This document shows, piece after piece, positions 1 through 11,929 of a stretch of 64,000 bases of DNA. The notes under the pieces are model-generated. The model was not told the DNA's origin. It ran no database searches and worked only from the letters and a program-made list of their open reading frames with translations. Each line of letters begins with the position of its first letter. Position 1 is the stretch's first letter. Source of the stretch: Acanthosepion esculentum (Eukaryota > Mollusca > Cephalopoda > Sepiida > Sepiidae); contig OZ038485.1 of assembly GCA_964036315.1 (NCBI GenBank), positions 72,164,824 to 72,228,823 on the forward strand, in the 5' to 3' direction. Both the position numbers and the translations under genes were made by a program.

Positions 1-22
1 AAATATTGAATTTTAGGTGTAA

Positions 23-45
23 AAGCAAGCTGTTTTGGCTTGTTT
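23..45 (+). other. Hairpin in every monomer (shown for the first unit)
   Basis: Bases 23-30 (AAGCAAGC) can pair with 38-45 (GCTTGTTT) around a 7-base loop, TGTTTTG, giving 8 pairs with one G-T. The GGTTTG variant keeps pairing through a further G-T. The GGCTTC variant creates a C-C mismatch. Some right-subfamily units have GGAAGC opposite GCTTCT, restoring the pair. The run of T after the stem resembles a terminator by chance; function is unknown. Confidence 0.55.
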
Positions 46-121
46 TTCAACGTTAAACACGGTTGCTTGAAAAATTGATTTACTTATTGAAATCTTTAGA
101 AAACCAATAAAATTATTGAAA

Positions 122-138
122 ATCGATATGTTATCGAT
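122..138 (+). other. 17-bp dyad ATCGATA-TGT-TATCGAT in each monomer
   Basis: Perfect 7-bp inverted arms (122-128 and 132-138) flank a 3-bp spacer, followed by CGAAAA. It holds three of the monomer's five CpG sites together with the next CG, and it is nearly invariant in the left array. Exceptions are few: 6,607 (GATAGAA), about 12,878 (CGAAATG), about 13,519 and 22,399 (CGTTATG), and 22,841 and 24,138 (TCGAACG). In the right subfamily one arm is changed (TACCGAT on the monomer strand). A dyad of this kind is a plausible site for a sequence-specific dimer; no protein can be named. Confidence 0.7.
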
Positions 139-151
139 CGAAAAGTATTGA

Positions 152-181
152 TTTCAACAAGTTTCAACAGTTTTCACAAAG
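152..181 (+). other. Three 10-bp-phased TTTCA repeats
   Basis: TTTCAACAAG (152-161), TTTCAACAGT (162-171) and TTTCACAAAG (172-181) are consecutive imperfect 10-mers. The 10-bp phase is close to one DNA helical turn, so the T-runs would lie on one face of the helix. The block is present in all monomers, with CAACAAG/CAGCAAG/CAGCATG as its main variable site. Confidence 0.75.
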
Positions 182-200
182 TTATATTGCAAATTTTAAG

Positions 201-220
201 TTTTACAAAGTTTTGTAAAA
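201..220 (+). other. Perfect TTTTACAAA / TTTGTAAAA inverted repeat in a monomer subset
   Basis: Arms 201-209 and 212-220 are exact reverse complements around two bases in units ending TTTTGTAAAATATTG. The commoner ending, TTTTGAAAAATATTG, breaks one pair. The perfect form recurs near 847, 1,492, 20,740, 23,341, 25,711, 26,146 and 26,794, and in inverted form near 35,367, 36,447, 41,193, 49,832, 50,909, 52,857 and 53,941. Confidence 0.6.
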
Positions 221-434
221 TATTGAATTTTAGGGGTAAAAGCAAGCTGTTTTGGCTTGTTTTTCAACGTTAAACACGGTTGTTTGAAAAATTGATTTAC
301 TTATTGAAATCTTTAGAAAACCAATAAAATTATTGAAAATCGATATGTTATCGATCGAAAAGTATTGATTTCAACAAGTTTCAACAGTTTTCACGAAGTT
401 ATATTGCAAATTTTAAGTTTTACAAAGTTTTGAA

Positions 435-646
435 AAATATTGAATTTTAGTTGTAAAAGCAAGCTGTTTTGGTTTGTTTTTCAACGTTAAACTGTATGAA
501 AAATTGACTTACTTATTGAAATCTTTAGAAAACCAATAAAATTATTGAAAATCGATATGTTATCGATCGAAAGGTATTGATTTCAGCATGTTTCAACAGT
601 TTTCACAAAGTTATATTGCAAATTTTTAGTTTTACAAAGTTTTGAA
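435..646 (+). repeat. Representative 212-bp short monomer variant
   Basis: This unit is 5 bp shorter because AAACACGGTTGTTTGAAAAA is replaced by AAACTGTATGAAAAA. It usually travels with GGTTTG in place of GGCTTG and ATTGACTTAC in place of ATTGATTTAC, so it is a stable subfamily rather than a recurrent error. Clear left-array copies include those with the ACTGTATG marker near 489, 1,137, 3,084, 5,451, 9,780, 18,008, 22,549, 26,436, 27,516 and 28,162. Right-array copies (CATACAGTTTAACG) lie near 34,655, 38,538, 41,777, 49,112, 52,145 and 55,178. None was seen after about 55,830. Confidence 0.95.
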
Positions 647-2599
647 AAATATTGAATTTTAGGTGTAAAAGCAAGCTGTTTTGGCTTGTTTTTCAACGTT
701 AAACACGGTTGCTTGAAAAATTGATTTACTTATTGAAATCTTTAGAAAACCAATAAAATTATTGAAAATCGATATGTTATCGATCGAAAAGTATTGATTT
801 CAACAAGTTTCAACAGTTTTCACAAAGTTATATTGCAAATTTTAAGTTTTACAAAGTTTTGTAAAATATTGAATTTTAGGGGTAAAAGCAAGCTGTTTTG
901 GCTTGTTTTTCAACGTTAAACACGGTTGTTTGAAAAATTGATTTACTTATTGAAATCTTTAGAAAACCAATAAAATTATTGAAAATCGATATGTTATCGA
1001 TCGAAAAGTATTGATTTCCACAAGTTTCAACAGTTTTCACGAAGTTATATTGCAAATTTTAAGTTTTACAAAGTTTTGAAAAATATTGAATTTTAGTTGT
1101 AAAAGCAAGCTGTTTTGGTTTGTTTTTCAACGTTAAACTGTATGAAAAATTGACTTACTTATTGAAATCTTTAGAAAACCAATAAAATTATTGAAAATCG
1201 ATATGTTATCGATCGAAAGGTATTGATTTCAGCATGTTTCAACAGTTTTCACAAAGTTATATTGCAAATTTTAAGTTTTACAAAGTTTTGAAAAATATTG
1301 AATTTTAGGTGTAAAAGCAAGCTGTTTTGGCTTGTTTTTCAACGTTAAACACGGTTGTTTGAAAAATTGATTTACTTATTGAAATCTTTAGAAAACCAAT
1401 AAAATTATTGAAAATCGATATGTTATCGATCGAAAACTATTGATTTCAACAAGTTTCAACAGTTTTCACAAAGTTATATTGCAAATTTTATGTTTTACAA
1501 AGTTTTGTAAAATATTGAATTTTAGGTGTAAAAGCAAGCTGTTTTGGCTTGTTTTTCAACGTTAAACACGGTTGTTTGAAAAATTGATTTACTTATTGAA
1601 ATCTTTAGAAAACCAATAAAATTATTGAAAATCGATATGTTATCGATCGAAAAGTATTGATTTCAACAAGTTTCAACAGTTTTCACAAAGTTATATTGCA
1701 AATTTTAAGTTTTACAAAGTTTTGAAAAATATTGAATTTTAGGTGTAAAAGCAAGCTGTTTTGGCTTGTTTTTCAACGTTAAACACGGTTGTTTGAAAAA
1801 TTGATTTACTTATTGAAATCTTTAGAAAACCAATAAAATTATTGAAAATCGATATGTTATCGATCGAAAAGTATTGATTTCAACAAGTTTCAACAGTTTT
1901 CACAAAGTTATATTGCAAATTTTAAGTTTTACAAAGTTTTGAAATATATTGAATTTTAGGTGTAAAAGCAAGCTGTTTTGGCTTGTTTTTCAACGTTAAA
2001 CACGGTTGTTTGAAAAATTGATTTACTTATTGAAATCTTTAGAAGACCAATAAAATTATTGAAAATCGATATGTTATCGATCGAAAAGTATTGATTTCAG
2101 CAAGTTTCAACAGTTTTCACAAAGTTATATTGCAAATTTTAAGTTTTACAAAGTTTTGAAAAATATTGAATTTTAGGTGTAAAAGCAAGCTGTTTTGGCT
2201 TCTTTTTCAACGTTAAACACGGTTGTTTGAAAAATTGATTTACTTATTGAAATCTTTAGAAAACCAATAAAATTATTGAAAATCGATATGTTATCGATCG
2301 AAAAGTATTGATTTCAACAAGTTTCAACAGTTTTCACAAAGTTATATTGCAAATTTTAAGTTTTACAAAGTTTTGAAAAATATTGAATTTTAGGTGTAAA
2401 AGCAAGCTGTTTTGGCTTCTTTTTCAACGTTAAACACGGTTGTTTGAAAAATTGATTTACTTATTGAAATCTTTAGAAAACCAATAAAATTATTGAAAAT
2501 CGATATGTTATCGATCGAAAAGTATTGATTTCAACAAGTTTCAACAGTTTTCACAAAGTTATATTAGAAATTTTAAGTTTTACAAAGTTTTGAAAAATA

Positions 2600-5500
2600 T
2601 TGAATTTTAGGTGTAAAAGCAAGCTGTTTTGGCTTGTTTTTCAACGGTAAACACGGTTGTTTGAAAAATTGATTTACTTATTGAAATATTTAGAAGAGCA
2701 ATAAAATTATTGAAAATCGATATGTTATCGATCGAAAAGTGTTGATTTCAGCAAGTTTCAACAGTTTTCACAAAGTTATATTGCAAATTTTAAGTTTTAC
2801 AAAGTTTTGAAAAATATTGAATTTTAGGTGTAAAAGCAAGCTGTTTTGGCTTTTTTTCAACCTTAAACACGGTTGTTTAAAAAATTGATTTACTTATTGA
2901 AATCTTTAGAAAACCAATAAAATTATTGAAAATCGATATGTTATCGATCGAAAAGTATTGATTTCAACAAGTTTCAACAGTTTTCACGAAGTTATATTGC
3001 AAATTTTAAGTTTTACAAAGTTTTGAAAAATATTGAATTTTAGGAGTAAAAGCAAGCTGTTTTGGTTTGTTTTTCAACGTTAAACTGTATGAAAAATTGA
3101 CTTACTTATTGAAATCTTTAGAAAACCAATAAAATTATTGAAAATCGATATGTTATCGATCGAAAAGTATTGATTTCAGCATGTTTCAACAGTTTTCACA
3201 AAGTTATATTGCAAATTTTTAGTTTTACAAAGTTTTGAAAAATATTGAATTTTAGGTGTAAAAGCAAGCTGTTTTGGCTTGTTTTTCAACGTTAAACACG
3301 GCTGTTTGAAAAATTGATTTACTTATTGAAATCTTTAGAAAACCAATAAAATTATTGAAAATCGATATGTTATCGATCGAAAAGTATTGATTTCAACAAG
3401 TTTCAACAGTTTTCACAAAGTTATATTGCAAATTTTAAGTTTTACAAAGTTTTGAAAAATATTGAATTTTAGGTGTAAAAGCAAGCTGTTTTGGTTTGTT
3501 TTTCAACGTTAAACTGTATGAAAAATTGACTTACTTATTGAAATCTTTAGAAAACCAATACAATTATTGAAAATCGATATGTTATCGATCGAAAAGTATT
3601 GATTTCAACAAGTTTCAACAGTTTTCACAAAGTTATATTGCAAATTTTAAGTTTTACAAAGTTTTGAAAAATATTGAATTTTAGGTGTAAAAGCAAGCTG
3701 TTTTGGCTTGTTTTTCAACGTTAAACACGGTTGTTTGAAAAATTGATTTACTTATTGAAATATTTAGAAGACCAATAAAATTATTGAAAATCGATATGTT
3801 ATCGATCGAAAAGTATTGATTTCAGCAAGTTTCAACAGTTTTCACAAAGTTATATTGCAAATTTTAAGTTTTACAAAGTTTTGAAAAATATTGAATTTTA
3901 GGTGTAAAAGCAAGCTGTTTTGGTTTGTTTTTCAACGTTAAACTGTATGAAAAATTGACTTACTTATTGAAATCTTTAGAAAACCAATACAATTATTGAA
4001 AATCGATATGTTATCGATCGAAAAGTATTGATTTCAACAAGTTTCAACAGTTTTCACAAAGTTATATTGCAAATTTTAAGTTTTACAAAGTTTTGAAAAA
4101 TATTGAATTTTAGTTGTAAAAGCAAGCTGTTTTGGTTTGTTTTTCAACGTTAAACTGTATGAAAAATTGACTTACTTATTGAAATCTTTAGAAAACCAAT
4201 AAAATTATTGAAAATCGATATGTTATCGATCGAAAAGTATTGATTTCAGCATGTTTCAACAGTTTTCACAAAGTTATATTGCAAATTTTTAGTTTTACAA
4301 AGTTTTGAAAAATATTGAATTTTAGGTGTAAAAGCAAGCTGTTTTGGCTTGTTTTTCAACGTTAAACACGGTTGTTTGAAAAATTGATTTACTTATTGAA
4401 ATCTTTAGAAAACCAATAAAATTATTGAAAATCGATATGTTATCGATCGAAAAGTATTGATTTCAACAAGTTTCAACAGTTTTCACAAAGTTATATTGCA
4501 AATTTTAAGTTTTACAAAGTTTTGAAAAATATTGAATTTTAGGTGTAAAAGCAAGCTGTTTTGGCTTGTTTTTCAACGTTAAACACGGTTGTTTGAAAAA
4601 TTGATTTACTTATTGAAATCTTTAGAAAACCAATAAAATTATTGAAAATCGATATGTTATCGATCGAAAAGTATTGATTTCAACAAGTTTCAACAGCTTT
4701 CACAAAGTTATATTGCAAATTTTAAGTTTTACAAAGTTTTGAAAAATATTGAATTTTAGGTGTAAAAGCAAGCTGTTTTGGCTTGTTTTTCAACGTTAAA
4801 CACGGTTGTTTGAAAAATTGATTTACTTATTGAAATCTTTAGAAAACCAATAAAATTATTGAAAATCGATATGTTATCGATCGAAAAGTATTGATTTCAA
4901 CAAGTTTCAACAGTTTTCACAAAGATATATTGCAAATTTTAAGTTTTACAAAGTTTTGAAAAATATTGAATTTTAGGTGTAAAAGCAAGCTGTTTTGGCT
5001 TGTTTTTCAACCGTAAACACGGTTGTTTGAAAAATTGATTTACTTATTGAAATATTTAGAAGACCAATAAAATTATTGAAAATCGATATGTTATCGATCG
5101 AAAAGTATTGATTTCAGCAAGTTTCAACAGTTTTCACAAAGTTATATTGCAAATTTTAAGTTTTACAAAGTTTTGAAAAATATTGAATTTTAGGTGTAAA
5201 AGCAAGCTGTTTTGGCTTTTTTTCAACCTTAAACACGGTTGTTTAAAAAATTGATTTACTTATTGAAATCTTTAGAAAACCAATAAAATTATTGAAAATC
5301 GATATGTTATCGATCGAAAAGTATTGATTTCAACAAGTTTCAACAGTTTTCACGAAGTTATATTGCAAATTTTAAGTTTTACAAAGTTTTGAAAAATATT
5401 GAATTTTAGTTGTAAAAGCAAGCTGTTCTGGTTTGTTTTTCAACGTTAAACTGTATGAAAAATTGACTTACTTATTGAAATCTTTAGAAAACCAATAAAA

Positions 5501-6500
5501 TTATTGAAAATCGATATGTTATCGATCGAAAGGTATTGATTTCAGCATGTTTCAACAGTTTTCACAAAGTTATATTGCAAATCTTTAGTTTTACAAAGTT
5601 TTGAAAAATATTGAATTTTAGGTGTAAAAGCAAGCTGTTTTGGCTTGTTTTTCAACGTTAAACACGGTTGTTTGAAAAATTGATTTACTTATTGAAATCT
5701 TTAGAAAACCAATAAAATTATTGAAAATCGATATGTTATCGATCGAAAAGTATTGATTTCAACAAGTTTCAACAGTTTTCACAAAGTTATATTGCAAATT
5801 TTAAGTTTTACAAAGTTTTGAAAAATATTGAATTTTAGGTGTAAAAAGCAAGCTGTTTTGGCTTCTTTTTCAACGTTAAACACGGTTGTTTGAAAAATTG
5901 ATTTACTTATTGAAATCTTTAGAAAACCAATAAAATTATTGAAAATCGATATGTTATCGATCGAAAAGTATTGATTTCAACAAGTTTCAACAGTTTTCAC
6001 AAAGTTATATTAGAAATTTTAAGTTTTACAAAGTTTTGAAAAATATTGAATTTTAGGTGTAAAAGCAAGCTGTTTTGGCTTGTTTTTCAACGTTAAACAC
6101 GGTTGTTTGAAAAATTTATTTACTTATTGAAATATTTAGAAGACCAATAAAATTATTGAAAATCGATATGTTATCGATCGAAAAGTATTGATTTCAGCAA
6201 GTTTCAACAGTTTTCACAAAGTTATATTGCAAATTTTAAGTTTTACAAAGTTTTGAAAAATATTGAATTTTAGGTGTAAAAGCAAGCTGTTTTGGCTTTT
6301 TTTCAACCTTAAACACGGTTGTTTAAAAAATTGATTTACTTATTGAAATCTTTAGAAAACCAATAAAATTATTGAAAATCGATATGTTATCGATCGAAAA
6401 GTATTGATTTCAACAAGTTTCAACAGTTTTCACGAAGTTATATTGCAAATTTTAAGTTTTACAAAGTTTTGAAAAATATTGAATTTTAGGTGTAAAAGCA
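2600..6500 (+). repeat. HOR region with 2,366-bp (11-mer) and 1,080-bp (5-mer) periods
   Basis: A rare 216-bp monomer with GGCTTTTTTTCAACC and GTTTAAAAAATTG occurs with its GGC at 2,848, 5,214 and 6,294. The first spacing, 2,366 bp, equals eleven monomers including four 212-bp units and one 216-bp unit. The second, 1,080 bp, equals five monomers after counting one 212-bp unit, one lost base and one extra A (at about 5,845). Flanking variants (AGAAGACC/CAGCAAG before it, CACGAAG and a short unit after it) travel with the rare monomer, showing block duplication. Confidence 0.8.
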
Positions 6501-6729
6501 AGCTGTTTTGGTTTGTTTTTCAACGTTAAACTGTATGAAAAATTGACTTACTTATTGAAATCTTTAGAAAACCAATAAAATTATTGAAAATCGATATGTT
6601 ATCGATAGAAAAGTATTGATTTCAGCATGTTTCAACAGTTTTCACAAAGTTATATTGCAAATTTTAAGTTTTACAAAGTTTTGAAAAATATTGAATTTTA
6701 GGTGTAAAAGCAAGCTGTTTTGCTTTGTT

Positions 6730-9700
6730 TTTCAACGTTAAACACGGTTGTTTGAAAAATTGATTTACTTATTGAAATCTTTAGAAAACCAATAAAATTA
6801 TTGAAAATCGATATGTTATCGATCGAAAAGTATTGATTTCAACAAGTTTCAACAGTTTTCACAAAGTTATATTGCAAATTTTAAGTTTTACAAAATTTTG
6901 AAAAATATTGAATTTTAGGGGTAAAAGCAAGCTGTTTTGGCTTCTTTTTCAACGTTAAACACGGTTGTTTGAAAAATTGATTTACTTATTGAAATCTTTA
7001 GAAAACCAATAAAATTATTGAAAATCGATATGTTATCGATCGAAAAGTATTGATTTTAGCATGTTTCAACAGTTTTCACAAAGTTATATTGCAAATTTTA
7101 AGTTTTACAAAGTTTTGAAAAATATTGAATTTTAGGTGTAAAAGCAAGCTGTTTTGGCTTGTTTTTCAACGTTAAACACGGCTGTTTGAAAAATTGATTT
7201 ACTTATTGAAATCTTTAGAAAACCAATAAAATTATTGAAAATCGATATGTTATCGATCGAAAAGTATTGATTTCAACAAGTTTCAACAGTTTTCACAAAG
7301 TTATATAGCAAATTTTAAGTTTTACAAAGTTTTGAAAAATATTGAATTTTAGGTGTAAAAGCAAGCTGTTTTGGCTTGTTTTTCAACGTTAAACACGGTT
7401 GTTTGAAAAATTGATTTACTTATTGAAATCTTTAGAAGACCAATAAAATTATTGAAAATCGATATGTTATCGATCGAAAAGTATTGATTTCAGCAAGTTT
7501 CAACAGTTTTCACAAAGTTATATTGCAAATTTTAAGTTTTACAAAGTTTTGAAAAATATTGAATTTTAGGGGTAAAAGCAAGCTGTTTTGGCTTCTTTTT
7601 CAACGTTAAACACGGTTGTTTGAAAAATTGATTTACTTATTGAAATCTTTAGAAAACCAATAAAATTATTGAAAATCGATATGTTATCGATCGAAAAGTA
7701 TTGATTTTAGCATGTTTCAACAGTTTTCACAAAGTTATATTGCAAATTTTAAGTTTTACAAAGTTTTGAAAAATATTGAATTTTAGGTGTAAAAGCAAGC
7801 TGTTTTGGCTTGTTTTTCAACGTTAAACACGGTTGTTTGAAAAATTGATTTACTTATTGAAATCTTTAGAAAACCAATAAAATTATTGAAAATCGATATG
7901 TTATCGATCGAAAAGTATTGATTTCAACAAGTTTCAACAGTTTTCACAAAGTTATATTGCAAATTTTAAGTTTTACAAAGTTTTGAAAAATATTGAATTT
8001 TAGGTGTAAAAGCAAGCTGTTTTGGCTTGTTTTTCAACGTTAAACACGGTTGTTTGAAAAATTGATTTACTTATTGAAATCTTTAGAAGACCAATAAAAT
8101 TATTGAAAATCGATATGTTATCGATCGAAAAGTATTGATTTCAGCAAGTTTCAACAGTTTTCACAAAGTTATATTGCAAATTTTAAGTTTTACAAAGTTT
8201 TGAAAAATATTGAATTTTAGGTGTAAAAGCAAGCTGTTTTGGCTTCTTTTTCAACGTTAAACACGGTTGTTTGAAAAATTGATTTACTTATTGAAATCTT
8301 TAGAAAACCAATAAAATTATTGAAAATCGATATGTTATCGATCGAAAAGTATTGATTTCAACAAGTTTCAACAGTTTTCACAAAGTTATATTAGAAATTT
8401 TAAGTTTTACAAAGTTTTGAAAAATATTGAAATTTAGGTGTAAAAGCAAGCTGTTTTGGCTTGTTTTTCAACGTTAAACACGGTTGTTTGAAAAATTGAT
8501 TTACTTATTGAAATCTTTAGAAAACCAATAAAATTATTGAAAATCGATATGTTATCGATCGAAAAGTATTGATTTCAACAAGTTTCAACAGTTTTCACAA
8601 AGTTATATTGCAAATTTTAAGTTTTACAAAATTTTGAAAAATATTGAATTTTAGGGGTAAAAGCAAGCTGTTTTGGCTTCTTTTTCAACGTTAAACACGG
8701 TTGTTTGAAAAATTGATTTACTTATTGAAATCTTTAGAAAACCAATAAAATTATTGAAAATCGATATGTTATCGATCGAAAAGTATTGATTTTAGCATGT
8801 TTCAACAGTTTTCACAAAGTTATATTGCAAATTTTAAGTTTTACAAAGTTTTGAAAAATATTGAATTTTAGGTGTAAAAGCAAGCTGTTTTGGCTTGTTT
8901 TTCAACGTTAAACACGGCTGTTTGAAAAATTGATTTACTTATTGAAATCTTTAGAAAACCAATAAAATTATTGAAAATCGATATGTTATCGATCGAAAAG
9001 TATTGATTTCAACAAGTTTCAACAGTTTTCACAAAGTTATATAGCAAATTTTAAGTTTTACAAAGTTTTGAAAAATATTGAATTTTAGGTGTAAAAGCAA
9101 GCTGTTTTGGCTTGTTTTTCAACGTTAAACACGGTTGTTTGAAAAATTGATTTACTTATTGAAATCTTTAGAAGACCAATAAAATTATTGAAAATCGATA
9201 TGTTATCGATCGAAAAGTATTGATTTCAGCAAGTTTCAACAGTTTTCACAAAGTTATATTGCAAATTTTAAGTTTTACAAAGTTTTGAAAAATATTGAAT
9301 TTTAGGGGTAAAAGCAAGCTGTTTTGGCTTCTTTTTCAACGTTAAACACGGTTGTTTGAAAAATTGATTTACTTATTGAAATCTTTAGAAAACCAATAAA
9401 ATTATTGAAAATCGATATGTTATCGATCGAAAAGTATTGATTTCAACAAGTTTCAACAGTTTTCACAAAGTTATATTGCAAATTTTAAGTTTTACAAAGT
9501 TTTGAAAAATATTGAATTTTAGGTGTAAAAGCAAGCTGTTTTGGCTTGTTTTTCAACGTTAAACACGGTTGTTTGAAAAATTGATTTACTTATGGAAATC
9601 TTTAGAAAACAAATAAAATTATTGAAAATCGATATGTTATCGATCGAAAAGTATTGATTTCAACAAGTTTCAACAGTTTTCACAAAGTTATATTGCAAAT

Positions 9701-10960
9701 TTTAAGTTTTACAAAGTTTTGAAAAATATTGAATTTTAGGTGTAAAAGCAAGCTGTTTTGGTTTGTTTTTCAACGTTAAACTGTATGAAAAATTGACTTA
9801 TTGAAATCTTTAGAAAACCAATAAAATTATTGAAAATCGATATGTTATCGATCGAAAAGTATTGATTTCAGCATGTTTCAACAGTTTTCACAAAGTTATA
9901 TTGCAAATTTTAAGTTTTACAAAGTTTTGAAAAATATTGAATTTTAGGTGTAAAAGCAAGCTGTTTTGCTTTGTTTTTCAACGTTAAACACGGTTGTTTG
10001 AAAAATTGATTTACTTATTGAAATCTTTAGAAAACCAATAAAATTATTGAAAATCGATATGTTATCGATCGAAAAGTATTGATTTCAACAAGTTTCAACA
10101 GTTTTCACAAAGTTATATTGCAAATTTTAAGTTTTACAAAATTTTGAAAAATATTGAATTTTAGGGGTAAAAGCAAGCTGTTTTGGCTTCTTTTTCAACG
10201 TTAAACACGGTTGTTTGAAAAATTGATTTACTTATTGAAATCTTTAGAAAACCAATAAAATTATTGAAAATCGATATGTTATCGATCGAAAAGTATTGAT
10301 TTTAGCATGTTTCAACAGTTTTCACAAAGTTATATTGCAAATTTTAAGTTTTACAAAGTTTTGAAAAATATTGAATTTTAGGTGTAAAAGCAAGCTGTTT
10401 TGGCTTGTTTTTCAACGTTAAACACGGCTGTTTGAAAAATTGATTTACTTATTGAAATCTTTAGAAAACCAATAAAATTATTGAAAATCGATATGTTATC
10501 GATCGAAAAGTATTGATTTCAACAAGTTTCAACAGTTTTCACAAAGTTATATAGCAAATTTTAAGTTTTACAAAGTTTTGAAAAATATTGAATTTTAGGT
10601 GTAAAAGCAAGCTGTTTTGGCTTGTTTTTCAACGTTAAACACGGTTGTTTGAAAAATTGATTTACTTATTGAAATCTTTAGAAGACCAATAAAATTATTG
10701 AAAATCGATATGTTATCGATCGAAAAGTATTGATTTCAGCAAGTTTCAACAGTTTTCACAAAGTTATATTGCAAATTTTAAGTTTTACAAAGTTTTGAAA
10801 AATATTGAATTTTAGGGGTAAAAGCAAGCTGTTTTGGCTTCTTTTTCAACGTTAAACACGGTTGTTTGAAAAATTGATTTACTTATTGAAATCTTTAGAA
10901 AACCAATAAAATTATTGAAAATCGATATGTTATCGATCGAAAAGTATTGATTTTAGCATG
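6730..10960 (+). repeat. 1,736-bp (8-mer) HOR with a 1,510-bp (7-mer) derivative
   Basis: The rare TATATAGCAAAT monomer occurs with TTATATAGCA starting at 7,301, 9,037 and 10,547. The first interval is 1,736 bp (8 x 217). The second is 1,510 bp (seven monomers, one of them the 208-bp form). Other markers keep the 1,736-bp spacing: ACAAAATTTTG, TAGGGGTAAAAG at 6,918/8,654 and 7,569/9,305, and CACGGCTG near 7,181/8,917. Collinearity of the first pair breaks at about 7,712/9,448, where TTTTAGCATG is replaced by TTTCAACAAG. Confidence 0.85.
9735..9945 (+). repeat. 208-bp monomer variant (short unit with extra 4-bp loss)
   Basis: A 212-bp short unit in which ATTGACTTACTTATTG is reduced to ATTGACTTATTG, a 4-bp loss explained by slippage between the two CTTA copies. 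The same derived form recurs near 13,250 and 33,810, and inverted near 38,735. It is therefore a useful lineage marker for segment copying within the array. Confidence 0.85.
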
Positions 10961-11929
10961 TTTCAACAGTTTTCACAAAGTTATATTGCAAATTTTAAGT
11001 TTTACAAAGTTTTGAAAAATATTGAATTTTAGGTGTAAAAGCAAGCTGTTTTGGCTTGTTTTTCAACGTTAAACACGGTTGTTTGAAAAATTGATTTACT
11101 TATTGAAATCTTTAGAAAACCAATAAAATTATTGAAAATCGATATGTTATCGATCGAAAAGTATTGATTTCAACAAGTTTCAACAGTCTTCACAAAGTTA
11201 TATTAGAAATTTTAAGTTTTACAAAGTTTTGAAAAATATTGAAATTTAGGTGTAAAAGCAAGCTGTTTTGGCTTGTTTTTCAACGTTAAACACGGTTGTT
11301 TGAAAAATTGATTTACTTATTGAAATCTTTAGAAAACCAATAAAATTATTGAAAATCGATATGTTATCGATCGAAAAGTATTGATTTCAACAAGTTTCAA
11401 CAGTTTTCACAAAGTTATATTGCAAATTTTAAGTTTTACAAAATTTTGAAAAATATTGAATTTTAGGGGTAAAAGCAAGCTGTTTTGGCTTCTTTTTCAA
11501 CGTTAAACACGGTTGTTTGAAAAATTGATTTACTTATTGAAATCTTTAGAAAACCAATAAAATTATTGAAAATCGATATGTTATCGATCGAAAAGTATTG
11601 ATTTTAGCATGTTTCAACAGTTTTCACAAAGTTATATTGCAAATTTTAAGTTTTACAAAGTTTTGAAAAATATTGAATTTTAGGTGTAAAAGCAAGCTGT
11701 TTTGGCTTGTTTTTCAACGTTAAACACGGCTGTTTGAAAAATTGATTTACTTATTGAAATCTTTAGAAAACCAATAAAATTATTGAAAATCGATATGTTA
11801 TCGATCGAAAAGTACTGATTTCAACAAGTTTCAACAGTTTTCACAAAGTTATATAGCAAATTTTAAGTTTTACAAAGTTTTGAAAAATATTGAATTTTAG
11901 GGGTAAAAGCAAGCTGTTTTGGCTTCTTT

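Larger units (their letters stand above)
1..217 (+). repeat. Representative 217-bp satellite monomer
   Basis: Reference unit for this annotation. Counted directly it has 54 G/C of 217 bases (22 C, 32 G). In order it carries: a hairpin (23-45); the ACGTTAAACACGGTTG segment where the length variant arises; an ACCAATAAAATT segment (about 102-114); a 17-bp dyad (122-138); three 10-bp-phased TTTCA repeats (152-181); and a TTTTACAAA inverted repeat (201-220, running into the next unit). The pentamer ATTGA occurs at 5, 74, 86, 115 and 147, so the monomer may have grown from shorter ATTGAAA-like repeats. All reading frames are rich in stops. About 217 bp would fit one nucleosome plus linker, but that is inference. 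Confidence 0.95.
1..1292 (+). repeat. 646-bp 3-mer HOR, two tandem copies (1-646, 647-1292)
   Basis: The order 217-bp unit with GGTTGCTTG, 217-bp unit with TAGGGGTAAAAG, then 212-bp short unit is repeated exactly 646 bp later. The two copies differ at only two positions that I can see: TTTCAAC/TTTCCAC near 1,018 and TTTTTAG/TTTTAAG near 632. This is far closer than neighbouring monomers are to one another, so the trimer was duplicated as one block. The copy may continue left of the window. Confidence 0.9.

Noticed and set aside
23..48. Hairpin followed by a T-run resembling an intrinsic terminator or a Pol III stop
   Set aside because: It occurs in every monomer of a tandem satellite with no gene upstream, so terminator function has no support. 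It was kept only as a structural motif.
105..112. AATAAA and CCAAT motifs in each monomer (ACCAATAAAATT)
   Set aside because: Short AT-rich motifs are expected by chance in 75% AT DNA, and there is no transcription unit to use them.
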